DNA of 36,578 nt from Flavobacterium psychrophilum (GTDB taxonomy: Bacteria > Bacteroidota > Bacteroidia > Flavobacteriales > Flavobacteriaceae): positions 3,964 through 40,541 of the forward strand of contig DZAU01000006.1 of assembly GCA_022729635.1 (NCBI GenBank), read 5' to 3'. Below, in pieces: positions 14,833 to 23,661 of the stretch (positions are counted from its first letter, which is position 1; every line of letters begins with the position of its first letter). A program made the translations under genes and the position numbers. The notes beneath the pieces were generated by a model that saw only the letters and a list, made by a program, of their open reading frames with translations, was not told where the DNA came from and did not search any database.

Positions 14833-17331
14833 ATGAAAATAATTTTAGATAAAGTAAAAGAGATTTTTGCATCCAAAAAGTTCAAAAAAACATTCAAAGT
14901 AATTGGGTTTTTTATTCTGGGATTATTTTCATTACTACTGATAAGTGCGATAGGTTTACGTATTTATTTTGTGAATAATAAAGCCCAAATAGTCGAAAAA
15001 ATCAACACTCAAATCAACGAAAACATTCTAGGAGAAGTAAAAATTGGAGATGTTGGCTATAAGTTTTTGATTGGTTTTCCAAACTTTACAGTAGTTTTAA
15101 ATGAGGTGGTTTTAAAAGACAGTTTAATAGCCGTTCATAAACGTCCCGTTTTGAAAGCAGAGGAAATTGAAGTGAGACTGAATGTTTTGAGTTTGCTAAA
15201 GAAAGAGGTAAATATTCATAAAATAGTGATAAACGATGCAACTATCGATTTGTTTAAAGACAAAAACGGAGTAAGCAATTCAAATATTTTTAAACCAAAA
15301 AAGAACAAAACCAAGAGTAAAACCAGTACTTCTATTGATGAAGTAATCTTAAAAAATGTCAACTTTATTTCAGAAAATCAAAAGGGGAACAAACTATTTT
15401 ATTTTGAAATTAAGTCTTTAAAAAGCAAAATCATTTATTCTGACCAAGGCTGGAAAACAGAGATCCGTTTGAAAACGTTTGCCAAAAGTCTTGCTTTTAA
15501 TACTCAAAAAGGGAGCTTTGTAAAAGACAAAGAAATTGCTGGGGACTTATTAGTTAATTTCTCAAAAGAGCAAAACAGGATTAGTGTGATTGCTGATAAA
15601 TTGGAAATTGGCGATGATGTTTTTCATATTAAAGCCAATTTCAATATTGGAAAAGGAAATTCTTTGTTTAATATTGACATTAAAACTAAAATTTTATGGC
15701 AAAATGCGTCCAATTTATTATCCAATAACATAAGTTCAAAACTCAATAAGTTTGGTTTGCAGATTCCACTTCAAGCATCTTGTGCAATAAAAGGCGATAT
15801 GAGTGTACATGGTGATCCCGAAATTGTGGTTAATGCCGTAATTAAAGAGGATGAATTGAAAACTTCTTATGGGTCAGTCACCAATTGTAGTTTTAATGGC
15901 AAATTTACCAATAATTATAAAAACGGATTAGGCTATAATGATGCCAACTCGGCCGTTATAATCACCGATTTTAAGGGAGAATACAAAGAAATTCCTCTAA
16001 ATATTCCGTTGGGAATCATCAATAATCTTGAAAAACCTGTTGCGACCGGTAAATTCAATTCCGAATATAAAGTAGTTAAATTAGGAAATTTCATCAATGA
16101 AAATTTTATTAAATTTTCTGAAGGTAAGGCCAAAGTGAATCTTGATTTTAAAATTGATATTGTTGATTTAAAACTAAACAAACCTCATTTTACCGGAAGC
16201 ATCATCATCAAAGACGCAAGCCTTTATTATAAACCCAAAAATGTAAATTTTCAAAAAACAGATATTGAACTCTATTTTACTCAGCAATCGTTATTGATTA
16301 AAAAAATCAAATATCAAAACAAAAAAAACACTGTTTTTATGGAGGGCAAAATTGATAATTTTCTCAATTTATATTATGATGCTCCAGAAAAAATGAATGT
16401 GAATTGGAAAATTTACAGTCCGTATTTAGACATTAAACAAATTGTAAGTGTTTTGTCCTATCACGATAAAGCCACAACTTCAAATCCCGATTCTAAAAAT
16501 CAATCTTCTGACCAACTTCAGGAAGTACATAACAAATCGAAGATTTCAATAGATTTATTAGTTGATAAATTAGCCTATAATAAAATCTTGGCAGACAAAT
16601 TTAAAATTAATATTAAGACTACAAATGGCGGAATATCCATCAATAATGGCTCGATTCAAGGTCCAAAAGGGAGTTATATTTATTTTGATGCACAATTAGT
16701 CCCTAAAAATAATATATCGCTTTTTAAATCCAACATCAATCTAAAAGATGGAGACATCACGAAGTTTTTAATCTCATTCAATAATTTTGGCGTAAAATCC
16801 TTTAGCCCAAATAACATACAAGGAAAACTTTCGCTCACAACTTCACTTTCTGGAAGTTTAGATTCAGAAGGAGAATTAATGCAAAATTCTATTTCGGGAA
16901 ATATTAAATTCAGTGTTAAAAACGGAGCTTTAAATGATTTTGAGCCCATCGTGAAAATTGGAAAATTTGCCTTCCCGTTTAGAGATGTAAAACACATCAC
17001 TTTTAGTGATTTATCAGGAAATTCAACAATAAATGGCGACAAGATAGATGTGAAAGAATTAAAGATTACTTCGAATATTTTGAATATTGATGCGAACGGA
17101 ATATATTCTTTGTCTAACAAAGGAACTCATTTGGCTGTGAAAATTCCTTTAAGAAATCCGGAGGATGATTACAAAATTACTGACAAGAATAAGAGAGAAG
17201 AAGCGAGATACAAAGGAGTTGTCTTAAACTTGCTGGTAATTGATGGAGAAAATGGACAAACAAAAATTAAATTAGGTAAGCCAAAGGATGAACCGATGCA
17301 AGATAAAAAGAAAACCAAAAAACGGAAATAG
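14833..17331 (+). CDS. AsmA-like envelope protein
   Basis: An 832-residue protein with one N-terminal membrane anchor (about 20-48) and a very long periplasmic region of repeating beta strands. Its start (LRIYFVNNKAQIVEKINTQI, then GEVKIGDVGYKFLIGFPNF) and the late block GNIKFSVKNGALNDFEPIVK followed by FRDVKHITFSDLSG are typical of AsmA family proteins. These are now regarded as bridge-like lipid-transport or envelope-homeostasis factors. The C-terminus is very basic (KKKTKKRK). It is transcribed alone and followed 69 bases later by trmB. The family is confident; the exact role is inferred. Confidence 0.85.
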   Translation: MKIILDKVKEIFASKKFKKTFKVIGFFILGLFSLLLISAIGLRIYFVNNKAQIVEKINTQINENILGEVKIGDVGYKFLIGFPNFTVVLNEVVLKDSLIAVHKRPVLKAEEIEVRLNVLSLLKKEVNIHKIVINDATIDLFKDKNGVSNSNIFKPKKNKTKSKTSTSIDEVILKNVNFISENQKGNKLFYFEIKSLKSKIIYSDQGWKTEIRLKTFAKSLAFNTQKGSFVKDKEIAGDLLVNFSKEQNRISVIADKLEIGDDVFHIKANFNIGKGNSLFNIDIKTKILWQNASNLLSNNISSKLNKFGLQIPLQASCAIKGDMSVHGDPEIVVNAVIKEDELKTSYGSVTNCSFNGKFTNNYKNGLGYNDANSAVIITDFKGEYKEIPLNIPLGIINNLEKPVATGKFNSEYKVVKLGNFINENFIKFSEGKAKVNLDFKIDIVDLKLNKPHFTGSIIIKDASLYYKPKNVNFQKTDIELYFTQQSLLIKKIKYQNKKNTVFMEGKIDNFLNLYYDAPEKMNVNWKIYSPYLDIKQIVSVLSYHDKATTSNPDSKNQSSDQLQEVHNKSKISIDLLVDKLAYNKILADKFKINIKTTNGGISINNGSIQGPKGSYIYFDAQLVPKNNISLFKSNINLKDGDITKFLISFNNFGVKSFSPNNIQGKLSLTTSLSGSLDSEGELMQNSISGNIKFSVKNGALNDFEPIVKIGKFAFPFRDVKHITFSDLSGNSTINGDKIDVKELKITSNILNIDANGIYSLSNKGTHLAVKIPLRNPEDDYKITDKNKREEARYKGVVLNLLVIDGENGQTKIKLGKPKDEPMQDKKKTKKRK

Positions 17332-17400
17332 AATTTAAAACAGCCTATTCCGTCTAATAAATTCCCTAATTTTGCGACCAATATAAATATTTAATAAAGC

Positions 17401-18078
17401 GTGGGAAGCAAAAATAAATTAAAAAGATTTAGGGAAAACGAAACATTCGATAATGTTTTTCAACCTTCAAGAGAAGAAGTTGTAGGCAATTTATTTTCGC
17501 TCAAAGGCAAATGGAATGCTGATTTCTTTAAAAACGAAAATCCACTGGTGCTCGAATTAGGCTGTGGCAAAGGCGAATATTCAGTAGGTTTGGCCGAAAA
17601 ATATCCCAATAAAAATTTCATTGGAATTGATATTAAAGGAGCTCGTTTTTGGCGTGGAGCAAAAACAGCTGTCGAAACCAGATTGCATAATGTGGCATTT
17701 ATTCGAACTCAAATAGAATTAATCAATCATATTTTTGCCGAAAATGAGGTCGATGAAATTTGGATAACTTTCCCAGATCCACAAATAAAATACAAACGCA
17801 CCAAACACAGAATGACCAATTCAGAATTTCTGCAATTGTATAAAAAAATTCTTAAAAAAGAAGGTGTCGTAAACCTCAAAACCGATAGCGAATTTATGCA
17901 CGGTTACACACTTGGATTGCTGCACGGCGAAGGACACGAGGTTTTGTATGCCAATCATAATGTCTATGTAAACGAAGGAAGTCCAGAGGAAGTTACCGCT
18001 TTTCAAACCTTTTACGAAAAACAATATTTGGAAATTAACAAAGCAATTACGTATATTCGATTTAAAATAGCCCCCTAA
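17401..18078 (+). CDS. trmB: tRNA (guanine-N7)-methyltransferase
   Basis: A 225-residue class I SAM methyltransferase that makes m7G46 in tRNA. The SAM motif is LELGCGKGEY (51-60), followed by FIGIDIKGARFWRGA and the TrmB signature ITFPDPQIKYKRTKHRMTN. The start is GTG: the family N-terminus MGSKNKLKRFRENETF begins there. The last three residues, Ile-Ala-Pro, and the stop codon are supplied by a C-rich interspersed repeat (see findings). A LysE-type gene follows after 32 bases. Confidence 0.95.
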   Translation: MGSKNKLKRFRENETFDNVFQPSREEVVGNLFSLKGKWNADFFKNENPLVLELGCGKGEYSVGLAEKYPNKNFIGIDIKGARFWRGAKTAVETRLHNVAFIRTQIELINHIFAENEVDEIWITFPDPQIKYKRTKHRMTNSEFLQLYKKILKKEGVVNLKTDSEFMHGYTLGLLHGEGHEVLYANHNVYVNEGSPEEVTAFQTFYEKQYLEINKAITYIRFKIAP

Positions 18079-18091
18079 CTCCCAAAAGGGA
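18068..18091 (+). repeat. C-rich gene-end repeat, copy 2 (at the trmB stop)
   Basis: AGCCCCCTAACTCCCAAAAG followed by GGA is a diverged copy of the repeat family. Its TAA is the trmB stop codon. Confidence 0.75.
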
Positions 18092-18110
18092 ATAATTAAT
18101 TTGGATAAAT

Positions 18111-18776
18111 ATGTTTTACCTATTTCAAGCAACATTAGAAATTAGAAGGCTTATTCTTCCGCTACTTTTTGGTTTTATCAGTGCTTTTATAGCGATTATT
18201 CCTCCAGGATTAATCAATATGACCGCTGCCAAAGTGAATCATAAAGAAGGAAAACGAAATGCGATATGGTTTATTCTTGGCGCAATACTTATAATTTGTT
18301 TTCAAGTTTTTTTCTCCATATTATTCGCAAAAATTATACATCGTCGCCCAGATTTGGTTACTTTAATGCGCGAAATCGGGTTTGGTATATTTGCAACTCT
18401 AACCGTTTATTTTTTATGGTTAGCCAAAAAACCAAAAGACAAAACAAAAAAACTCAAGAAGAATAGCAAAACCAACAGATTTTTCCTTGGAATGTTGCTC
18501 TCATTCCTCAATTTTTTCCCAATTCCTTATTATGTTTTCATCAGTATCACGTTAGGCTCTTATAAGCTGTTTACTTTTGATACAACCTCTATTCTTATTT
18601 TTGTGAATGGTGTTGTGATTGGGTCATTTTTAGTGTTTTATTTTTACATTTCTTTCTTTAATAAGATTGAACACAAAACGGAGTATATTATGAAAAACAT
18701 GAACACCATTATTGGAAGTATAACCGGCATAATTTCAATAATAACGTTGATCAATATCATAAAATATTATTGGTAA
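18111..18776 (+). CDS. LysE/RhtB-type exporter
   Basis: A 221-residue integral membrane protein with about six hydrophobic segments. FGFISAFIAIIPPGLINMTAAK at residues 19-40 matches the N-terminal LysE signature with its Pro-Pro-Gly, and a basic loop (KKPKDKTKKLKKNSK) separates the two halves as in the family. These proteins export amino acids or related metabolites. The substrate cannot be predicted. It ends one base before the ATG of the alkyltransferase-like gene, so the two are likely coupled. Confidence 0.82.
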   Translation: MFYLFQATLEIRRLILPLLFGFISAFIAIIPPGLINMTAAKVNHKEGKRNAIWFILGAILIICFQVFFSILFAKIIHRRPDLVTLMREIGFGIFATLTVYFLWLAKKPKDKTKKLKKNSKTNRFFLGMLLSFLNFFPIPYYVFISITLGSYKLFTFDTTSILIFVNGVVIGSFLVFYFYISFFNKIEHKTEYIMKNMNTIIGSITGIISIITLINIIKYYW

Positions 18777-18777
18777 A

Positions 18778-19110
18778 ATGGTCAAGCCAAACGACAATTT
18801 TTTCGAAAAAGTGTACTTCATTGCACGTCAAATTCCTTACGGGAAAGTTACTTCTTATGGCGCAATAGCAAAAATATTGGGGACTCCCCGTTCTGCCAGA
18901 ATGGTGGGTTGGGCAATGAATGCGGCGCATAATCTTGAAGATGTTCCGGCACATCGAGTGGTAAATAGAAAAGGATTGCTCACAGGAAAACATCATTTTG
19001 ACGGAACCAATTTAATGCAACAATTACTCGAAAACGAAGGAATTGAGGTTGTGGATAATCATATTGTTGATTTCGAAAAACATTTTTGGGAGCCGGAAGT
19101 TCAGTTTTAA
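18778..19110 (+). CDS. Alkyltransferase-like (ATL) DNA-binding protein
   Basis: A 110-residue homologue of the DNA-binding domain of O6-alkylguanine-DNA alkyltransferase. It keeps the helix-turn-helix region (GKVTSYGAIAKILGTPRSAR) and the Arg finger, but the active-site PCHR is PAHR here (Ala58 in place of Cys). It therefore cannot accept an alkyl group and should act like ATL proteins, which bind O6-alkylguanine lesions and hand them to nucleotide excision repair. It is co-linear with trmB and the LysE-type gene. Confidence 0.9.
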   Translation: MVKPNDNFFEKVYFIARQIPYGKVTSYGAIAKILGTPRSARMVGWAMNAAHNLEDVPAHRVVNRKGLLTGKHHFDGTNLMQQLLENEGIEVVDNHIVDFEKHFWEPEVQF

Positions 19111-19195
19111 TTTTGTAAATCAAATTGCACTTGCTAGTTGAATCCTCCAAGCAATAAATCCCCATTAAAACCATTATAATAATAACTTTTCTTGG

Positions 19196-19203
19196 TATCT
19201 TTG
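19196..19203 (+). promoter_or_regulatory. -7 element of the Fe-S gene cluster
   Basis: TATCTTTG, a perfect TAnnTTTG match, lies 61 bases before the Mrp gene start. A TTA stands at the expected -33 position. Confidence 0.55.
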
Positions 19204-19264
19204 CATTCGATAATTTATAATAGATTCAGTTTAAATAAAAACAAAAGAAAATATATCAAAGAAT

Positions 19265-20392
19265 ATGAAGTTAGATAAAAAAGAAATCCTTAAAGCTTTA
19301 GAAACTATTACCGTTGCAGGTGAAGGAAAAAATATGGTCGAAAGTGGCGCAATCGCAAACGTATTGACTTTTGGAGATGAAGTTGTAATCGAATTGGTAT
19401 TGCATGTACCAGCTTTGCACATTAGAAAACGTGCCGAAGACGATATTAAAAAAACTATCCTCGAAAAGGTTTCGCCAGAAGCAAAAATCAAAATCAACGT
19501 TAAAGTTGAAACACCACAAACAAGCGAAGTTACAGACAAATCAATTCCTGGAATAAAAAACATAGTAGCCATTGCTTCTGGAAAAGGTGGCGTAGGAAAA
19601 TCTACGGTTACTGCTAATTTAGCCGTTTCACTTGCCAAAATGGGGTTTTCAGTAGGAATTCTTGACGCCGATGTTTACGGTCCGTCAATGCCAATTATGT
19701 TTGATGTTGAAGGAGCAAAGCCTCTTTCAATAGACGTTGGTGGCAAATCAAAAATGACCCCTATCGAAAATTACGGAGTAAAAATACTCTCCATAGGATT
19801 TTTCACACCTCCAAGTCAGGCCATTATCTGGCGTGGACCTATGGCAGGAAAAGCATTAAACCAAATGATTTTTGATGCCCAATGGGGAGAATTAGACTTT
19901 TTATTGGTTGATTTACCTCCGGGAACAGGAGACATTCATCTATCTATTATGCAAGCATTGCCAATAACCGGAGCTGTTATTGTGAGTACACCACAAGCAG
20001 TTGCTCTTTCTGATACTCGAAAAGGAGTTTCTATGTTCTTGTCTGAAGCTATCAATATTCCCGTTTTAGGAATTGTTGAAAACATGGCTTATTTCACACC
20101 CGAAGAGTTACCAAATAATAAATATTACCTCTTTGGAAAAGAAGGCGCAAAAAATCTTGCCGAAGATTTACAGGTTCCGTTCCTTGGCGAAGTTCCAATC
20201 GTACAATCTATTCGTGAAGCAGGCGATTTTGGTCGTCCGGCAGCATTACAATCCGGTTCTATTATCGAAAATGTTTTCGAAACTATTACAAAAAACACTG
20301 TTCAGGAAGTTGTCAATAGAAATAAAAATTTACCAGCCACCGAAATTGTCAAAATAACAACAATGGCAGGATGTTCTACATCTAAAAATTAA
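19265..20392 (+). CDS. Mrp/ApbC-type Fe-S cluster carrier ATPase
   Basis: A 375-residue protein with an N-terminal MIP18/DUF59 domain (about 5-90) and a C-terminal P-loop ATPase with the deviant Walker A SGKGGVGKST (105-114), a DADVYGPSMP switch and DLPPGTGD. It carries or loads Fe-S clusters on target enzymes. The CxxC of the enterobacterial protein, expected in the segment ENMAYFTPEELPNNKYYLFG, is absent; the only notable late Cys is in the C-terminal AGCSTSKN. An Nfu gene and a ferredoxin gene follow, which supports an Fe-S role. Confidence 0.9.
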   Translation: MKLDKKEILKALETITVAGEGKNMVESGAIANVLTFGDEVVIELVLHVPALHIRKRAEDDIKKTILEKVSPEAKIKINVKVETPQTSEVTDKSIPGIKNIVAIASGKGGVGKSTVTANLAVSLAKMGFSVGILDADVYGPSMPIMFDVEGAKPLSIDVGGKSKMTPIENYGVKILSIGFFTPPSQAIIWRGPMAGKALNQMIFDAQWGELDFLLVDLPPGTGDIHLSIMQALPITGAVIVSTPQAVALSDTRKGVSMFLSEAINIPVLGIVENMAYFTPEELPNNKYYLFGKEGAKNLAEDLQVPFLGEVPIVQSIREAGDFGRPAALQSGSIIENVFETITKNTVQEVVNRNKNLPATEIVKITTMAGCSTSKN

Positions 20393-20475
20393 ATAATGAA
20401 TTGGTGCTAGAATGGAATAGATTAATCCCTTGACCAATTGTTACACCATTACATTTTAAATAAAAAATTACTAAA

Positions 20476-20715
20476 ATGACAACAGGAGAATTAACAAATA
20501 ATATTTTAAAAGCACTCGAAGAAATTCGGCCCTTTTTAAATAGTGATGGCGGTGACATTCAACTCGTTTCTGTCAAAGACGGGAAACACGTAATTGTTCG
20601 ACTTGAAGGTGCGTGTACTAATTGTAGCGTAAACCAAATGACATTAAAAGCCGGAGTGGAGACAACCATAAAAAAATACGCTCCACAAATCGAAACGGTT
20701 GTTAATGTTGAATAA
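20476..20715 (+). CDS. NifU-like C-terminal domain (Nfu) Fe-S scaffold
   Basis: A 79-residue single-domain Nfu protein. It has the invariant CxxC at C47 and C50 (GACTNCSVN), preceded by LNSDGGDIQLVSV and followed by the MTLKAGVETTIKKY helix. Two such proteins together hold a 4Fe-4S cluster for delivery to apo-enzymes. It lies 83 bases after the Mrp-type gene on the same strand and fits with it functionally. Confidence 0.94.
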   Translation: MTTGELTNNILKALEEIRPFLNSDGGDIQLVSVKDGKHVIVRLEGACTNCSVNQMTLKAGVETTIKKYAPQIETVVNVE

Positions 20716-20880
20716 AATAAATATCGGAAACTTATTATTTGTAAAGTATGACACAATTCCCACCTATTTTTTAGTGTGGTAAATTTATATTCCGTTTTGT
20801 ATTTCCCAACCTCATTTACAGTAAATTTTTTGAAGTTCTTGTTCAAAAAAACACAAATCAAAAATTTCTCTAATTAAATA

Positions 20881-21207
20881 ATGAAAATTACATTAAAAAT
20901 AAAAGACAGAAGAGCTAACAGCTTTGAGGTAGAAGTTCCTACTGACATGGGATTAAATTTAATGCAAGTCGTTCGTGCTTACGAATTCGAACCTCAAGGA
21001 ACTGTTGGGGTTTGCGGAGGAGTTGCCATGTGTTCTACTTGTCAGTGTTACATCGAAAATGACGTAAAAGTCCCTGAAAGAAAAGAAATAGAAGCAGCAA
21101 CACTTTCAAGATTACAACATGTAAAACCGAATAGTCGTTTGGGCTGCCAAATCCCAATCACAAAAGATTTGGATGGTTTAGAAATAGCTTTGGCACCGAT
21201 GATGTAG
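20881..21207 (+). CDS. 2Fe-2S ferredoxin, adrenodoxin/plant type
   Basis: A 108-residue electron carrier. The cluster ligands follow the vertebrate-type pattern, Cx5CxxC then a distant Cys: C45, C51, C54 and C89, in VCGGVAMCSTC and RLGCQIP, with an extra Cys56. It could supply electrons for Fe-S assembly or for a monooxygenase or reductase elsewhere. It closes the Fe-S group and is followed by a bidirectional terminator shared with the convergent acyl-CoA dehydrogenase gene. Confidence 0.92.
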   Translation: MKITLKIKDRRANSFEVEVPTDMGLNLMQVVRAYEFEPQGTVGVCGGVAMCSTCQCYIENDVKVPERKEIEAATLSRLQHVKPNSRLGCQIPITKDLDGLEIALAPMM

Positions 21208-21212
21208 TTCAT

Positions 21213-21246
21213 AAAAAAGGCTTTTCATTTCCGAAAAGCCTTTTTT
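21213..21246. terminator. Bidirectional terminator between ferredoxin and acyl-CoA dehydrogenase genes
   Basis: A perfect 13-bp stem (AAAAAAGGCTTTT / AAAAGCCTTTTTT) with an eight-base loop. The A and T tracts on either side let it serve both convergent genes. Confidence 0.9.
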
Positions 21247-21266
21247 ATATTATAAAATTTCTGTTT

Positions 21267-22445
21267 TTATTTGAAGGCCGGAATTCCCGTAACATCCAAT
21301 CCGGTAATCAATAAATGGATATCGTGCGTTCCTTCATAAGTAATTACAGATTCTAAATTCATCATGTGGCGCATAATCGAATATTCGCCGGTAATTCCCA
21401 TTCCGCCTAGCATTTGTCTGGCTTCACGAGCAATATGAATCGCCATATCCACATTATTTCTTTTCGCCATCGAAATTTGCGCCGTCGTGGCTCTTCCTTC
21501 GTTTCTTAAAACTCCCAAACGCCAAGTCAACAATTGTGCTTTGGTGATTTCTGTAATCATTTCGGCTAATTTTTTTTGTTGTAATTGAGTTCCGGCAATG
21601 GGTTTGCCAAATTGGATTCTTTCTTTAGAATAGCGCAAAGCGGTATCATAACAATCCATCGCTGCGCCAATTGCACCCCAAGCAATTCCAAAACGAGCTG
21701 AATCTAAACATCCTAGCGGTGCTGATAGCCCAGATTTATTTGGCAATAAATTTTCTTTAGGAACTTTAACATTATCAAAAATCAACTCGCCAGTTGCCGA
21801 GGCGCGAAGTGACCATTTATTATGTGTTTCGGGAGTTGTAAAACCGGGCATTCCGCGTTCTACAATTAATCCGTGAATTCTTCCTTCTTCACTTTTCGCC
21901 CACACGATGGCAACATCGGCAAAAGGCGCATTCGAAATCCACATTTTGGCACCATTCAATAAATAATGGTCGCCTTTATCTTTAAAATTGGTAATCATAC
22001 TTCCAGGATCAGAACCGTGGTCAGGTTCGGTCAATCCAAAACAACCCATAAATTCTCCCGAAGCTAATTTTGGTAAATATTTCATTCGTTGTTCCTCGTT
22101 TCCGTATTTCCAAATAGGATACATTACCAAAGAGGTTTGAACTGAAGCGGTTGAACGAACACCAGAATCGCCTCTTTCGATTTCCTGCATAATCAAACCA
22201 TACGAAATATGATCTAACCCAGCACCGCCATATTCTTCTGGAATATATGGACCAAAAGCACCAATATCCGCCAAACCTTTGATGATTTGTTTAGGAAATT
22301 CAGCCCGTTGTGCAAAGTCTTCTATGATGGGAGAAATCTCTCGTTTTACCCATTCACGTGCTGAATCTCGAACTAATTTATGTTCTTCTGTAAGTAATTC
22401 GTCTAAGTTGTAATAATCTGGAGCTTGGAATAAGTCTGGTTTCAT
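21267..22445 (-). CDS. Acyl-CoA dehydrogenase, glutaryl-CoA dehydrogenase type
   Basis: A 392-residue FAD enzyme. The catalytic base is Glu371 in YEGTHDIHLLI, the block characteristic of glutaryl-CoA dehydrogenase, and RSTASVQTSLVMYPIW plus CFGLTEPDHGSDP also follow that subfamily closely. It would oxidise and decarboxylate glutaryl-CoA to crotonyl-CoA in lysine or tryptophan breakdown, passing electrons to ETF. It stands alone with no other pathway genes near it. The subfamily call is good but rests on motif memory rather than a tree. Confidence 0.88.
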   Translation of the reverse strand: MKPDLFQAPDYYNLDELLTEEHKLVRDSAREWVKREISPIIEDFAQRAEFPKQIIKGLADIGAFGPYIPEEYGGAGLDHISYGLIMQEIERGDSGVRSTASVQTSLVMYPIWKYGNEEQRMKYLPKLASGEFMGCFGLTEPDHGSDPGSMITNFKDKGDHYLLNGAKMWISNAPFADVAIVWAKSEEGRIHGLIVERGMPGFTTPETHNKWSLRASATGELIFDNVKVPKENLLPNKSGLSAPLGCLDSARFGIAWGAIGAAMDCYDTALRYSKERIQFGKPIAGTQLQQKKLAEMITEITKAQLLTWRLGVLRNEGRATTAQISMAKRNNVDMAIHIAREARQMLGGMGITGEYSIMRHMMNLESVITYEGTHDIHLLITGLDVTGIPAFK

Positions 22446-22607
22446 AATGATGAATTTTATGTCGCAAATCTACATAAAGAAATATAACAAAACAAAGACA
22501 AAATGTTATAATATTAAAAATATAAAGAAAAGTTGTCGAAATTCAATTGTTGAATTTAAACTATGTTACAGTTTAGTTTTGAATAACCGATAAAGACTAT
22601 CCGACTA

Positions 22608-22684
22608 TTTGTCATTTCGACGTAGGAGAAATCTCAACAAATGTGAGCAACACGATGAGATTCCTCCTACGTCGGAATGACAAA
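22608..22684. repeat. Interspersed hairpin repeat (28-base arms)
   Basis: The left arm 22608-22635 (TTTGTCATTTCGACGTAGGA, then GAAATCTC) and the right arm 22657-22684 are complementary at 26 of 28 positions around a 21-base loop. From memory this is a common interspersed repeat of flavobacterial genomes. It lies between two minus-strand genes. Confidence 0.8.
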
Positions 22685-22743
22685 ATTATATAAAGCTATT
22701 CCAGTAATCCCAAAAATTCAGGACTAAAATAAAATGATATTAG

Positions 22744-23472
22744 TTACATCTTCAAGTAAAAATCCTTTGTCAAGGCGATGTATTCTGGAGTATAAATGTG
22801 CCGAGCGGTTTCGATGATTAACTCATCAATAGGAACGTTGGTAGTTTTCTGTCTGCCGTCAGGCTCCGTATTTCGGCTAAAAGCCAATAAACTCCGCTTG
22901 ATTTCAGTGGCTGGAGTTCCTTTTACGCGGGTTATTTTTATGGGAAATAATTCATAATCTTGAGCCAAGGCCAAGAAAGTTGACTCTTCCTTGAAAGGAA
23001 TAATAACAGAGAAGATTCCGTTTTCAGAAAGCAATAAAGCGGCAGCTTCAATCAAATCTTCAAAAGGCATTGCATCTTGAAAACGTGCCAAATCTCGTTG
23101 TTCGCTTTCGGATTTGTAATCTTCGCTATAAAAAGGCGGATTAGAAACTATTAAATCGTACTCATCTTCGGGTTCTTCGACAAATTCATCTAAGCCGGCG
23201 TGAAAACAAAACAAGCGGTCGTTCCAAGGGGAATTTTCGAAATTATCTGTCGCTTGTTCGTAAGCGTTTTCATCGATTTCGAGAGCGTCAATTTGCTCGG
23301 CAAAACTTCTTTGTGCTAACATCAAAGCAATAATTCCAGTTCCGGTTCCAATGTCTAAAATACTTTTCGGATTATTTTCTATCGGAGTCCAAGCGCCAAG
23401 CAAAACACCATCGGTGCCTATTTTCATTGCACATTGGTTCTGCTCTACAATAAATTTTTTAAATGAAAACAT
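22744..23472 (-). CDS. trmN: tRNA1(Val) (adenine(37)-N6)-methyltransferase
   Basis: A 242-residue class I N6-adenine methyltransferase. The SAM motif ILDIGTGTG is at 38-46 and the catalytic NPPF at 111-114. The N-terminus (MFSFKKFIVEQNQCAMKIGTDGVLLGAW) is the TrmN6/YfiC signature. This ATG is preferred to the TTG five codons upstream because family proteins start here. It modifies A37 next to the anticodon of tRNA-Val. No operon partner is evident; an imperfect hairpin repeat lies downstream. Confidence 0.9.
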   Translation of the reverse strand: MFSFKKFIVEQNQCAMKIGTDGVLLGAWTPIENNPKSILDIGTGTGIIALMLAQRSFAEQIDALEIDENAYEQATDNFENSPWNDRLFCFHAGLDEFVEEPEDEYDLIVSNPPFYSEDYKSESEQRDLARFQDAMPFEDLIEAAALLLSENGIFSVIIPFKEESTFLALAQDYELFPIKITRVKGTPATEIKRSLLAFSRNTEPDGRQKTTNVPIDELIIETARHIYTPEYIALTKDFYLKM

Positions 23473-23505
23473 AATATTGGATATCAAAGAGATATGAAAA
23501 ATTCC

Positions 23506-23660
23506 AATTTTTTAAATTCCAAATTCCAAAATTCACAGAGAAATATTGATTTTTCTAATTGAATTCCAAATTTAGATTAAAATATTCGAATTTCCATAAC
23601 CACATTGGAATTTGGAATTTCAGTATTGGAATTTCCTCTTTAGGTTGGGGTTTGGAATTT
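23506..23660. repeat. Long direct repeat, copy A (3' side of the four-helix-bundle gene)
   Basis: Rich in AAATTCCAAATTCC and its complement, so it can also fold on itself. About 130 bases match copy B (24029 onward), including the identical word AGAAATATTGATTTTTCTAA and a shared AGATTAAAATATT. The offset between copies is about 523 bases. Confidence 0.75.
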
Positions 23661-23661
23661 T

